From JAPLSN01 sp964482955 (GTDB lineage: Bacteria; Spirochaetota; Spirochaetia; Treponematales; UBA12059): a DNA stretch of 41,838 nt. The stretch is from contig CAYZZW010000031.1 of assembly GCA_964482955.1 (NCBI GenBank), positions 1 to 41,838 on the forward strand. The letters are read 5' to 3'. The position numbers and the translations under genes are program-made. Shown piece after piece: positions 1 through 8,407 of the stretch (position 1 is the first letter of the stretch; each line of letters starts with the position of its first letter). Under the pieces are notes generated by a model. That model made no database searches and was not told the origin of the DNA. It saw only the letters and a list, made by a program, of their open reading frames with translations.

Positions 1-807
1 ATGCGCGTGCGCGGCTTCACCCAGGACGACGCGCACATCATCTGCACCCCCGAGCAGATCGAGGACGAGATCGCCGAGGTGTTGCGCTTCAGCCTCCACA
101 TGCACAAGACCCTCGGCTTCAAGGAGATCAAGGCGTACCTGGCGACCCGCCCGGCCGGGAACGGCGCGGTCGGCGACCCCGCGATGTGGACCACCGCGCT
201 CGAATCGCTCCGCAAGGCCGTGGACAAGGAAGGGCTCGCGTACGAGATGGACGAAGGCGGCGGCGCGTTCTACGGTCCGAAGATCGACATCAAGGTGAAG
301 GACGCGATCGGCCGCGAATGGCAGCTTTCCACCATCCAGTTCGACTTCAACGAGCCCGAGCGCTTCGACATGACCTACGTCGATTCCGACGGCCAGCGGA
401 AACGCCCGTACATGGTGCACCGCGCGCTGCTCGGTTCCATCGAGCGTTTCTTCGGCGTCTATCTCGAGCACACCGCCGGCGCCTTCCCGCTCTGGCTCTG
501 CCCCGAGCAGGCCGTGGTCATCCCGGTCGCGCCCGCTTTCGACGACTACGCGAAGCGCCTGGTCGCCGAGCTCAAGAAGGCCGGGCTCCGCGTCCGCGCC
601 GACCTGTCCGACGCGCGCATGAACGCGAAGATCCGCGAGGCGCAGGGCCAGAAGATTCCGTACATGCTCGTGGTGGGCCAGAAGGAGGCGGACGAGAATC
701 TCGTGTCCGTCCGCTACCGCGACGGCCGCCAGGAAAACGGAGTCCAGCTCGCCGCCTTCATCGCCTCGGTGAACGAAAAACTCGCCGCCAAGTCGCTGGA
801 TATCTAG
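1..807 (+). CDS. thrS: Threonyl-tRNA synthetase, C-terminal part (5' end outside window)
   Basis: This cytoplasmic enzyme charges tRNA-Thr with threonine. The window opens inside the class II catalytic core. The motif-2 stretch RVRGFTQDDAHI is at residues 2-13 and carries the conserved His of the zinc/threonine site. The motif-3 stretch HRALLGSIERFFG is near residues 140-152. The anticodon-binding domain follows, from about residue 160 (CPEQAVVIPVAP) to the end, including the family-typical DARMNAKIREAQ...PYMLVVGQKE region. Full-length ThrRS is usually about 580-640 residues, so more than half is missing. The Met at position 1 is an internal residue, not a start. A dispersed repeat begins six bases after the stop codon. 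Confidence 0.97.
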   Translation: MRVRGFTQDDAHIICTPEQIEDEIAEVLRFSLHMHKTLGFKEIKAYLATRPAGNGAVGDPAMWTTALESLRKAVDKEGLAYEMDEGGGAFYGPKIDIKVKDAIGREWQLSTIQFDFNEPERFDMTYVDSDGQRKRPYMVHRALLGSIERFFGVYLEHTAGAFPLWLCPEQAVVIPVAPAFDDYAKRLVAELKKAGLRVRADLSDARMNAKIREAQGQKIPYMLVVGQKEADENLVSVRYRDGRQENGVQLAAFIASVNEKLAAKSLDI

Positions 808-812
808 GCCTT

Positions 813-849
813 TACCACGAGCGAAGCTTAACGAGTACGCGAGCGTTAG
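813..849 (-). repeat. AAGCTT-centred dispersed repeat, copy 1
   Basis: Read on the minus strand, this 37-base stretch contains AACGCTCG, GTACTCG, TAAGCTTCGCTC and GTGG in that order. The same order recurs at 34162-34195 on the plus strand with only a few differences, and a 19-base part is at 2273-2291. It lies just after thrS. It shows no U-tract and no open frame. It may be one end of the hairpin-rich element described at 33883-34195. Confidence 0.75.
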
Positions 850-861
850 GCCATGAAGGTT

Positions 862-971
862 CGGGCACGAAGAATACGAAGGATATGAAGGGGATGAGAA
901 AGATGGAGTTTTTGGCTCCATCATCTCTTCTTCCCTTCGTGTCCTTCGTGGATTAACTTCGTGCCCTTCGT
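862..971. repeat. CTTCGTG-type dispersed repeat forming a large imperfect hairpin
   Basis: The left arm (about 862-892) carries GCACGAAGAATACGAAGG. The right arm (about 931-970) carries CCTTCGTGTCCTTCGTGG and CTTCGTGCCCTTCGTGG, so the two arms are roughly reverse complements. A small perfect stem, GATGGAG/CTCCATC (902-908 with 916-922), lies between them. Similar sequence recurs at 28574-28640. The 808-1026 gap contains no gene; it holds this repeat, the AAGCTT repeat and the ribosome-binding site of the next gene. Confidence 0.65.
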
Positions 972-1026
972 GGTGCTTCTTGTGAAAGGGGCTTTTTCGG
1001 CGACGTTCAAGTGAGGGGAGGCCGGG

Positions 1027-2277
1027 ATGGATTCGACGTTCACTTGTCCGAAATGCGGCGCGCAAAACGAGCACACCCGCGGCTATGTCGATTGGTGCGA
1101 GTCGTGCCGGTGGAACGCCGTTCCGGACGGGCGCGTCGACGTCGGCCGGAGCCTGTTCGACCGGATCGACGCGGACCTGGCCGCGCGAAAGGGCGCGCGG
1201 CTCCCGGCGGCGATCCCGGGCCGGCGGGGTCGGACGGCTTCGTTGCCGGGGCTCATGCTATCGACGGCCATCGTGGCCGCTTCGCTCGCGTCCCTGTTCT
1301 TCGGCCTCTACCTGGCGCTCGCGTCGTGGCCCAACATCCTCCTGATCATCGTCGGCGTGATCCTCCTGCTCTTCGGCGCAGTCTCGCTGCCCGTCCCGCC
1401 GGCCCGCCCGCGGGGCGTGCTCCTCGATCGGGAGCGGTGCGGCGCGCTCTTCGCCCTCGTCGACGAATTGACGGCCAAGGGCGGTTTCCCGAACGTCGGG
1501 GAAATCTACCTCGACGAGCGTCCCCGCGCGACTGTGGTCGAATACGGCTTCGGCCGACGGCGGGCGCTCGTCCTGGGGTGGCCGCTCGCGCTCGCCCTGG
1601 ATGGCCAGGAACTGGTCGCCGTCCTCGCGCGCGAATGGGCGCACCTGGCCGAGCGCGATCCGAGGCGCGGGTTCCTCTTCGGCATCGCCGCGAACAACCT
1701 GCCGCGGTGGCACGAATTCCTCCACATCCCCGACCTGTACCGGAAGGAAGAAGGCCTGTGGGGCATGCTCGCCGTCCCCTTCTTCCTGGTCTTCCGCCTG
1801 CTGGCCCGGGGCGTGAGCCTCGTCGCGTACCTGCTCTTGCGCGCGACCCGGGCGGAGTCCCTGCGTTCGCGGCTCCGGGCGGAGTTCAGAGCCGCCGGGC
1901 TCGCGGGCACGGACGCGTGCCTGCGCGTCATCGACAAACCGCATCTCGAAGCCGCGTTCGACGTCGCGGTCCGCCGGTTTTCGAATTCGGCGGGCGCGGA
2001 GGCCGATTTCGCGACCGTCTTCCGGGAGGTCCTCGCGGATTTTCCGGACAAGGAACGGCGCAGACTCGCCTTGAACGAAGCGGGAACGGCGATCGGCGCC
2101 GCCGGCGACCGAAGTCTCGCCGCATGCAGGCGCGAGGCCGCGCAACGCTCCGCGGCGCGCGAACCCGCGGTCGGGCTCGACGCTTCGGCCAAAGCCGCGA
2201 TCGACGCCGAACTCCGCTTCGCCGAGCCGGTTCTCGCCGAACGCATCCGCGAACGCCACGCCGCTTCGAACGGCTAA
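1027..2277 (+). CDS. Zinc-ribbon membrane protein with degenerate M48-type peptidase domain
   Basis: This is a 416-residue protein. An N-terminal zinc ribbon has Cys7, Cys10, Cys24 and Cys27. Two adjacent hydrophobic segments lie at about 77-118. The following region resembles M48 (HtpX/Ste24-like) metallopeptidases. Where that family has HExxH in a helix before an Asp, this protein reads LAREWAHLAERD, so Arg202 replaces the first metal-binding His while Glu203 and His206 remain. A further hydrophobic stretch (about 255-280) follows. The start at 1027 is supported by GGGGAGG six to seven bases upstream. Loss of the first His predicts no zinc peptidase activity, so it may be a pseudoenzyme. 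The M48 assignment rests on pattern only. The stop codon lies inside a dispersed repeat. Confidence 0.8.
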   Translation: MDSTFTCPKCGAQNEHTRGYVDWCESCRWNAVPDGRVDVGRSLFDRIDADLAARKGARLPAAIPGRRGRTASLPGLMLSTAIVAASLASLFFGLYLALASWPNILLIIVGVILLLFGAVSLPVPPARPRGVLLDRERCGALFALVDELTAKGGFPNVGEIYLDERPRATVVEYGFGRRRALVLGWPLALALDGQELVAVLAREWAHLAERDPRRGFLFGIAANNLPRWHEFLHIPDLYRKEEGLWGMLAVPFFLVFRLLARGVSLVAYLLLRATRAESLRSRLRAEFRAAGLAGTDACLRVIDKPHLEAAFDVAVRRFSNSAGAEADFATVFREVLADFPDKERRRLALNEAGTAIGAAGDRSLAACRREAAQRSAAREPAVGLDASAKAAIDAELRFAEPVLAERIRERHAASNG

Positions 2278-2299
2278 GCTTCGCTCCGTGGTTGCCTTT
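2273..2299 (+). repeat. AAGCTT repeat fragment joined to a CTCCGTGG repeat fragment
   Basis: Bases 2273-2291 (GCTAAGCTTCGCTCCGTGG) are identical to 34177-34195. Bases 2284-2299 (CTCCGTGGTTGCCTTT) are identical to the reverse complement of 28573-28588. Two dispersed repeat families therefore overlap here. The TAA stop of the upstream gene (2275-2277) is formed by the repeat itself. Confidence 0.7.
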
Positions 2300-2327
2300 T
2301 CGGGGCGCTTCGGGGTATCGTGCGGGC

Positions 2328-3026
2328 GTGGAACGCGAATCGGGACATGACACGACGGTACTCGCCCTGACGCTGGCCGCGGGGGCGGCGAGCTGCGCCC
2401 TCATGGTACTCGGTCGTTACGCGGTCACGGGGAAATTCCTCTACGCCTTCCTGCTGTGGAACCTGTTCCTGGCGGTCGTGCCGTACGCGGTCGCGCTGCT
2501 CATGCGCGGCGCCGCGGCGAACCTGCGCGGCCGGAGGACGAAGGCCGCGTCCGTCGTGGTCCTGTCGCTCCTCTGGCTCGTCTTCTATCCGAACGCGCCC
2601 TACCTCTTCACCGACTTCATCTACCTCTTCAAGCGTACCTTCGTCGAGCGGCCCGCGGGCATCCCCGTCGGGTCGGAGGCGATCGTCTGGTACGACATCG
2701 TGATGAGCTCCGCCTTCGCCTTCGTCGGCCATTTCATCGGGCTCGTGTCGGCGTACTTCGTGCACGGCGTCCTGCGCTCGACCTTCGGGCGCGTCGTCTC
2801 GTGGGCGGTCATCGCGCTGGCCATGGTCATGTCCGGCTTCGGCATCTATCTCGGGCGCTTTTCCCGGCTCAACAGCTGGGATCTCGTGACGCGGCCCGCG
2901 GAGGCGTTCGCCGAGGTGTTCTCGAGCCTGGGCGATTTCCGCGCCATCCTGTTCTCCGCCGTCTTCAGCCTGTTCGTCGGCGTCACGTACCTCATGCTGT
3001 ACGCCTTCAAGCGCGCGCGTTTCTGA
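2328..3026 (+). CDS. DUF1361 family integral membrane protein
   Basis: A 232-residue protein with about six hydrophobic segments. Family-typical stretches are visible: FYPNAPYLFTDFIYL in the middle and GFGIYLGRFSRLNSWDL later, which I recognise as the DUF1361 signature. The molecular function of that family is unknown. The GTG start at 2328 places a short charged N-terminus (VERESGHD) before the first membrane segment. No good ribosome-binding site is visible. An in-frame ATG at 2403 would cut into the first segment. The gene converges on the solute-binding-protein gene, leaving 25 bases between the two stops. Confidence 0.85.
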   Translation: MERESGHDTTVLALTLAAGAASCALMVLGRYAVTGKFLYAFLLWNLFLAVVPYAVALLMRGAAANLRGRRTKAASVVVLSLLWLVFYPNAPYLFTDFIYLFKRTFVERPAGIPVGSEAIVWYDIVMSSAFAFVGHFIGLVSAYFVHGVLRSTFGRVVSWAVIALAMVMSGFGIYLGRFSRLNSWDLVTRPAEAFAEVFSSLGDFRAILFSAVFSLFVGVTYLMLYAFKRARF

Positions 3027-3051
3027 AGCGGCCGATTCAGGCGGCCAGAGC

Positions 3052-5385
3052 TCACTTCCCGTTTCCGGTCAAGCCCATCCAGAATTTCCCGTCATGCGGA
3101 CACCTCCCGTCCCGGAAGGCTTCGAGCCCGAAGGACGTTCCGCCGGAGCGCCGCTTCGCGAGCGCGAAGGGCCCGTCCGAGGCGAACGCGTGTCCGGTCC
3201 TGTCGATGAAGGCGATCAGGGCCGCGTAGCGGGCGACGGCTTCCTCCCGTGTCGCCCAACGCGCGATGGAGGAAGGCACGCGCTTTTCGGCGATGAATCC
3301 GGCCAGGACCGCCGACAGGTCGGCGACGCACGAGGGATCGAGGAGATCGACCGCGACCGCGTCCGGCCGCGCGGACAAGGCGTATCGCGTTCCGGACGCC
3401 GATGGCCCCGCGACGAGCGCCATCACGGCTTCCGACAGCTCCCACGGCAGGCGGTAACCGCTTCCGTCGGGACCGACCGCCGGCAGGAGCGCGCCGAGCC
3501 AGGCGGCGCGCTCCGGTTCGCCGCGCGCGCGGCGATCGAAGTAGGCGACGACGGATTTCCCGTCGCCGGCCACCGCGGTTCCCTTCGATCCGGCGAGGAA
3601 CCGAGCCGCGGTCTTCGCGTACGCCTCGTCGAACACGGGATCGTCCTTCGAATCGCGCCACGCGAACTCAGCGCGGAAGGCGAGGGCGTGCATGAAATCC
3701 GCGACGTCGATCTTCGAGCCCGTCTGCCAGACTCCGTCCGGGATCGACATGGCCGAACGCGACCACGAGCGGCGTTCGGACGCTTCCATATAAACGGGCA
3801 AGCCGTCGGGGCCGACGCGGCATTCGACGTCGCTCCGCCAGGCGTCCGTGCTCGGATCGTAGACGAGCGCGTCTTCTTCGACCGGAACGAGTCCCTCCGG
3901 TTTTCCGTCGCCGTCGGAATCGTGCGCCACCCGCGTTTCGACCGCGTCCGATTCGGGCATCGCGCCTTTCGGGGCGGCGCGGCCGTTCGTCGGCGGCTCA
4001 ACTAACGCGGGCTCGCCGCAGAGGGCCGCGACGAGCGAAAAGAAGCGGCCGGTTTCGGACGGCGCGGACGTCGGCGACAGAAGCGCCCCGTCGTCGGTGA
4101 GCGACCACGACGGATCGAGAGCCGCGCGGAGCCGACGCGCGCCGTCCTTGTCCCGTTTCGGCCAGGCCGTGAGGAAGGGGAGGACGTCGGGGCCCGCCGC
4201 GCTTCCCGCGGCGAAACTCCCCTCGAGCCTGGTTTTGTTCGTGACGAAATGCGCGCGGGTCGAGCAGAGCACGACGCGGACCGCGTCGCGGAGGCCGAGT
4301 TCGACCATCCGGCGTTCGAGCGCGCCGCGTTCGTCGTCCGTGACGTACCAGCCGTCGGTCGCGCGGCGCGACGCGTCGTCGATCATGAAATTCCGGTAAC
4401 ACCAACGACCTTCGACGCCGCGACCGGGCAGCGTGCCGGTCCAGGGCGCGAAGGCTTCGTGGAGCGCGAGTTCCCGCCTGTCGGGAAGACCGCGGAACTC
4501 GATCGCCAGGTTCCAGGCCAGGTTCCCCCGATCGCGCGAAACCCGCGCGGGGTCCGCGTCGAGCAGCTCCGCGTAGGCCGCCTCATCGAGTTCGAGGATC
4601 GCCGGTTCGAAACCAGCTTTCGCGACGCCTTCGGCGACGAGTTTGGCGATGACGCCCGCCTCGGGCAGTTCCGAGGACGGCACGACGACGGTCACGGTGA
4701 CGGGCCTGTCGCCAAACCGCCAGCGCCCGCCGGTTGTGACGAGCGTGCCCGCGAGTTCCGGCAGCGCGGCGGCCGATCGCATGGCCGCGTCGATCGACTC
4801 GAGGGCCCGCGCTTCGACGTCTCCGGTTTTTCCGTCGCCCTCTTCGAGCCCGAGCTCCGCCGCGATTCCGTCGGCGTCCGGCCCTGCGATACCGGAGACC
4901 GAGGGAACGAAGGCCCATTCCGCGTCGCCTTGAAATGCTTCGTCGACGACGCGATTCCGGTCGATCAGCGTGTGCAGGGCGAAACGGATTTCGGGAATGG
5001 CGAAGGGATTGAACGCCACGCTGGACGGATCGCCCGACACGTACGGCGCTTCGTCGGGAACCGGATTCACGAGGATGGAAACGTAGCCGTCCGTGACCGG
5101 CCGGTCGACGAGCTTCGCGCGCGCGGCTTCCGGCAGTGAACGGAATTCCCGAGAGGAGAGCGGGCTCGCCGCGAAATCGCACGCGCCCGAGAGAACGGCG
5201 TCCGCGGCCGCCCGCCGGGAATCGAAGAACTCGAAGGACACGGCGTCCGCGGGCGGTCCCCGCCGCGCGAGACCGTTCCCGCATGCTGAAAACATGCACG
5301 CCGTAAGCGCGAACGCCAAGGCGGCGCGCGCCATGCAGGCGCGGGCGCCGAGGGTTGCGCGGCGCCCGCGAGTATTCGTTTCCAT
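3052..5385 (-). CDS. Large family-5-like solute-binding lipoprotein of an ABC transporter
   Basis: A 777-residue exported protein resembling periplasmic peptide/nickel-binding proteins (SBP_bac_5 type), for example IPEIRFALHTLIDRNRVVDEAFQGDAEW written in that order around residues 115-145. The N-terminus has a hydrophobic stretch ending in the lipobox FSAC, so Cys35 is the likely lipidated residue. If translation began at the internal Met18 (5334) the lipid Cys would be residue 18. It is longer than the usual 500-600 residues and carries extra Asp-rich sequence (DSDGDGKPEG). No permease or ATPase gene is adjacent. Only 20 bases separate it from the kinase upstream, so the two are probably co-transcribed. 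The ligand is unknown. Confidence 0.8.
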   Translation of the reverse strand: METNTRGRRATLGARACMARAALAFALTACMFSACGNGLARRGPPADAVSFEFFDSRRAAADAVLSGACDFAASPLSSREFRSLPEAARAKLVDRPVTDGYVSILVNPVPDEAPYVSGDPSSVAFNPFAIPEIRFALHTLIDRNRVVDEAFQGDAEWAFVPSVSGIAGPDADGIAAELGLEEGDGKTGDVEARALESIDAAMRSAAALPELAGTLVTTGGRWRFGDRPVTVTVVVPSSELPEAGVIAKLVAEGVAKAGFEPAILELDEAAYAELLDADPARVSRDRGNLAWNLAIEFRGLPDRRELALHEAFAPWTGTLPGRGVEGRWCYRNFMIDDASRRATDGWYVTDDERGALERRMVELGLRDAVRVVLCSTRAHFVTNKTRLEGSFAAGSAAGPDVLPFLTAWPKRDKDGARRLRAALDPSWSLTDDGALLSPTSAPSETGRFFSLVAALCGEPALVEPPTNGRAAPKGAMPESDAVETRVAHDSDGDGKPEGLVPVEEDALVYDPSTDAWRSDVECRVGPDGLPVYMEASERRSWSRSAMSIPDGVWQTGSKIDVADFMHALAFRAEFAWRDSKDDPVFDEAYAKTAARFLAGSKGTAVAGDGKSVVAYFDRRARGEPERAAWLGALLPAVGPDGSGYRLPWELSEAVMALVAGPSASGTRYALSARPDAVAVDLLDPSCVADLSAVLAGFIAEKRVPSSIARWATREEAVARYAALIAFIDRTGHAFASDGPFALAKRRSGGTSFGLEAFRDGRCPHDGKFWMGLTGNGK

Positions 5386-5405
5386 CACCGCCCTTTCTAC
5401 GTGAC

Positions 5406-7061
5406 TCAGTACTTGAACTCGCTCTCGCCAATGAACTCGCGGAGAATCGAGTCGCGCGGGACGAACTGCGCCGGGATCGGCGAGAAGTTGTCGAGGAACG
5501 AGAGCAGGCGCTTCGCCTCGGCGTACTCGTCGTCCATGGGCTTCACCGCGCGGAGGAGCGGGTCGGCGTAGATCTTGAGCACGCCGATCTCGTACTCGAG
5601 CGCGGAGTTGAACGCGGCGTCCGCCGTGTTCTGGTACGGGAAGATGTGGAGCCGCTCGCCGCGGCCGACGGAGTCCCACATCTTGAGCGTGTCCTTGGCC
5701 GAATGGCCGCGGAACTGGTAGTCGCGCACGATGCGGCGCAGGAGGCGGTTGTCCGTGGTCGAGATGCGGTTGTGGTCGTCGAGGTTGAGCTGGGTGAGCG
5801 CGGAGACGTACACCTTGAACTTCTGCTCGCGCGGGATGCGCGGCGTCAGCTTGTCGTTGAGCCCGTGGATGCCTTCCATGATGAGGATCTCGCGCCCGGT
5901 CATCTTGAGGAACTTGCCGGACGCCTTGCGCGCGCCCGCCTTGAAGTCGTACTCGGGCAGCTCGATCTCCTTGCCCGCGAAGAGGTCGAGGAGCTGCTGG
6001 TTCAGGTACTCGACGTCGAGGGCCTCGAGGCACTCGAAGTCGAACTCGCCGTTCGCGTCCTTCGGCGTGCGGTCGCGGTTCACGAAGTAGGAATCGAGCT
6101 CGATGACGAGCGGCACGAAGCCCGCCACCTGCAGCTGGATGGCCAGCTTCTTGCTGGTCGTCGTCTTGCCGGAGCTCGACGGCCCGGCGATCATCACGCA
6201 CTTCACCTTGTCCGCGCGTTTGGCGATGAGGTCGGCGATCTCCGCGATCTTCTTGTTCTGGAGCGCCTCGGCCACCGGGATGAACGCGCGTATCGACTTG
6301 GGAGAGCTGATCTTGTCGAGCGCCCCGACGGACGAGATGCCGAGGATGCGGTTCCGCGTGCGGTACTCCGTGGCGATCTTGTACAGCACCGGGTCGTCCG
6401 CGAAAGGCTCGAGGACGTTCGGCGTCTCCTTGTGCGGATAGCGGAGCAGGAAGCCCGAGTGGTAGCGCTTGAGCTCGAAGGTCTTGAGGATGCCCGAATT
6501 GGGCACGAGCGGCGCCACGTGGAGGTCGCGGAAGCCCGCGCACTCGTTGACCGCGATCACCGAGTCGTTCAGGTGCTCGAGGAGGAGGAGCGTGTCCGCC
6601 TGCGCGGTCTTCTTGAAGTAGGTCATCGCGTCGGCGTACGAGAACCACTCGAGCTTGATGTCGATGTCGCGCTCGACGAGCTCGCGCATGCGCGCCTCGA
6701 GCGCCGCCAGGGCCGCGTCGTCGAGCGGCGTGTCGTCGTCGAAGAAATGGTAGAAGCCCGTGCCGATGGACATGCCGGCCACGAGACGCCTGCCCGGGAA
6801 GGTTTCGCGGGCCGCGATCGCGAGGAGGAAACACAGCGAGCGCCGGTAGGTGGACGCGCCGGGCGTCGTGTCGATCGTGACGGGTTCCAGCGTGCAGTTG
6901 ACGATGAGCCGGCTCTCGATGGGCCTGAGCTCGTTGTTGACGAGCACCGCCACGAGCGGCGCCTTGAGCTCGCCGAAATGCCCGACGAGTTCCGTCGCCT
7001 CGATGCCGAAGGGGCAGGCGACGACGTCGCCGTTCGGGTAGGTCACGTTGATCTGTTTCAT
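5406..7061 (-). CDS. TGS-domain nucleoside (uridine-type) kinase
   Basis: A 551-residue cytoplasmic protein. Residues 1-65 resemble a TGS domain. Residues about 70-200 resemble the second additional domain of threonyl-tRNA synthetase (SIGTGFYHFF at 98-107). From about 285 there is a P-loop kinase of the uridine kinase/phosphoribulokinase family, with Walker A GPSSSGKT at 293-300 and an ILIMEGIHGLND stretch further on. Such fusions are usually annotated as uridine kinase or nucleoside kinase, phosphorylating a nucleoside with NTP. The true substrate is not shown by the sequence. The start at 7061 has GGAAGGAG about 11 bases upstream. The gene is followed closely by the solute-binding lipoprotein. 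Confidence 0.9.
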   Translation of the reverse strand: MKQINVTYPNGDVVACPFGIEATELVGHFGELKAPLVAVLVNNELRPIESRLIVNCTLEPVTIDTTPGASTYRRSLCFLLAIAARETFPGRRLVAGMSIGTGFYHFFDDDTPLDDAALAALEARMRELVERDIDIKLEWFSYADAMTYFKKTAQADTLLLLEHLNDSVIAVNECAGFRDLHVAPLVPNSGILKTFELKRYHSGFLLRYPHKETPNVLEPFADDPVLYKIATEYRTRNRILGISSVGALDKISSPKSIRAFIPVAEALQNKKIAEIADLIAKRADKVKCVMIAGPSSSGKTTTSKKLAIQLQVAGFVPLVIELDSYFVNRDRTPKDANGEFDFECLEALDVEYLNQQLLDLFAGKEIELPEYDFKAGARKASGKFLKMTGREILIMEGIHGLNDKLTPRIPREQKFKVYVSALTQLNLDDHNRISTTDNRLLRRIVRDYQFRGHSAKDTLKMWDSVGRGERLHIFPYQNTADAAFNSALEYEIGVLKIYADPLLRAVKPMDDEYAEAKRLLSFLDNFSPIPAQFVPRDSILREFIGESEFKY

Positions 7062-7181
7062 CGTGCTGATGGCTCCTTCCGCGGCCGCCCGGGGCGCCGC
7101 ATCGCGTTCAAGTCTAGCGCGTCGGGTCTTGGAAATAAAGCGCCGGAGCGCGAAGCGGCGGCGGTTTTCGATTCGGGCGCC

Positions 7182-7275
7182 CCGCCGCTCGCGCGGCGGC
7201 CGGGTGCTCCGCTCCAAATCCTCGAAGGAGGTTCGCGCCTCCTTCTGCGGGTTTTCCGCTGCGCCCCCTGGCGCG
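7182..7275 (+). repeat. Hairpin-rich modular element C
   Basis: Within the 236-base gap between hom and the kinase there are three consecutive stems: CCGCCGC/GCGGCGG (7182-7188 with 7193-7199), GAAGGAGG/CCTCCTTC (7224-7231 with 7238-7245) and GCGCC/GGCGC (7261-7265 with 7270-7274). Bases 7202-7224 match the reverse complement of 33988-34010 at 20 of 23 positions. Bases 7248-7275 match the reverse complement of 33883-33910 at 26 of 28. The hairpins beside and between these shared modules are unrelated to those in the other copy. It could also act as a hom terminator, but no U-tract is present. Confidence 0.8.
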
Positions 7276-7297
7276 GTCTTCTTCCGTAGCCCGCCGT

Positions 7298-8341
7298 TCA
7301 ACGATCGATCGCGGAGCGGAGGTCGCGGAGGACGGCGGAGGCGGTTTCGCGGGGGCCGGCGCGGGTGCCCGAGACGGTGATCGAGCCGGAGCGTTCGGAG
7401 ACGAAGACGACGGCGTTGTCGCCGCCCGACGCCGCGAGCGGGGAATCGGCCTCCACTTCCTCGAGCGTCACGGAGCCGGAGACGCCGCCGTCGCGGCGTT
7501 CCGCGCGGGCGACGGGGCGGAGCTTCTTGCCGCGGGCGGCCGCGATGGACAGGCGCTCGGGATCGACGGCGCGCACGCTTTCCCGGCGGATGGAAGCGAC
7601 GGGCAGGTCGGCGTCCAGGATTTCCGCGCAGAGGATGCAGAGCTTGGCGGCGGCGTCGAAACCGTCGATGTCGGCGGACGGATCGGCCTCGGCCATGCCG
7701 AGCGCCTGCGCCTTGGTGACGGCTTCGGACAGCGTGAGGCCGTTTTCGACGAGGCCCATGATGAGGCTCGACGTGGCGTTGAGCGCGCCGCGGATCGCGG
7801 CCACTCCGCCCCCGCGCGCGACGGCGCACCCGACGTCGATCATCGGCGTGGCCGAACCGACCGTGGCGCTGTAGCGGAGGACCGCGCCGGATTTCTCCGC
7901 GGCGGCGATCAGCGCGGACCGCGCGGGCGAGCCGTCCGGCAGCCGCGCCACGAAAGGTCCCTTGCTGGCGCAGACGAGGTGGATGCCCGACTCCGCGGCT
8001 TCCATCGCGCGGACGAGGCTGGGCCCGCCCGTCGTCGTGTCCGTCGGCCCGAGCTCCACGAGGACGTCGGCGAAGCCGGGCCGGAGGAGTGCTTCGAGTC
8101 CCGCCGGTTCGAACGCGGCGCCGTGGACGCCGGCCGCGAGCTCGTGGAGCTTCCCGCCAGCGCGCTTGCCGCGGACGAGCCAGGCGAGGGCGTCGGCGGC
8201 AAGGCCGCGCGCGTCGTGAATGCAGCCGGTCGAGTCGGCCAGGGCGACGACGGAATACGGATCGTCTACCGACGCTTCGAGCAGGAAATCGATGAGCGCG
8301 AGACTCACGGAGCCCGCGCCGGCGAGGGCGATGCGTTTCAT
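7298..8341 (-). CDS. hom: Homoserine dehydrogenase
   Basis: This enzyme reduces aspartate semialdehyde to homoserine with NAD(P)H, on the way to threonine and methionine. The 347-residue protein has an N-terminal Rossmann fold with GAGSVS at residues 8-13. The family's NGT-like loop appears as GALNATSSLIMG (185-196). The strongly conserved block EADPSADIDGFDAAAK is at 218-233, with a catalytic-type Lys at 127 (SKGP) and Lys233. No C-terminal ACT domain is present, so the threonine feedback found in longer forms is probably absent. The NAT in place of NGT is a small departure from consensus. The ATG at 8341 begins the Rossmann strand directly. The gene lies upstream of the kinase on the same strand. 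Confidence 0.93.
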   Translation of the reverse strand: MKRIALAGAGSVSLALIDFLLEASVDDPYSVVALADSTGCIHDARGLAADALAWLVRGKRAGGKLHELAAGVHGAAFEPAGLEALLRPGFADVLVELGPTDTTTGGPSLVRAMEAAESGIHLVCASKGPFVARLPDGSPARSALIAAAEKSGAVLRYSATVGSATPMIDVGCAVARGGGVAAIRGALNATSSLIMGLVENGLTLSEAVTKAQALGMAEADPSADIDGFDAAAKLCILCAEILDADLPVASIRRESVRAVDPERLSIAAARGKKLRPVARAERRDGGVSGSVTLEEVEADSPLAASGGDNAVVFVSERSGSITVSGTRAGPRETASAVLRDLRSAIDR

Positions 8342-8359
8342 GCGCGTAGGTGTAGCATG

Positions 8360-8386
8360 AAAAACCGCCCCGCGGAAGCGGGGCGG
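8360..8386 (-). terminator. Rho-independent terminator
   Basis: On the minus strand a perfect 9-bp GC stem, CCGCCCCGC/GCGGGGCGG, with a TTCC loop (8365-8386) is followed directly by TTTTT (8364-8360). It lies between the small secreted protein gene ending at 8408 and the hom start at 8341, so it ends the M30-peptidase transcript. Confidence 0.9.
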
Positions 8387-8407
8387 CTGAAGAAGCGGGA
8401 AGGATGG

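Noticed and set aside
3052..6834. Continuous minus-strand frame that would extend the binding protein to 1260 residues
   Set aside because: The upstream part is the kinase read in the wrong frame. The lipoprotein signal peptide and an ATG at 5385 define the real start.
5355..7289. Long open frame on the plus strand (644 codons) opposite the nucleoside kinase
   Set aside because: It is an antisense shadow of a GC-rich gene: low-complexity Arg/Glu/Val/Leu text with no recognisable motif, while the minus strand carries a complete kinase.
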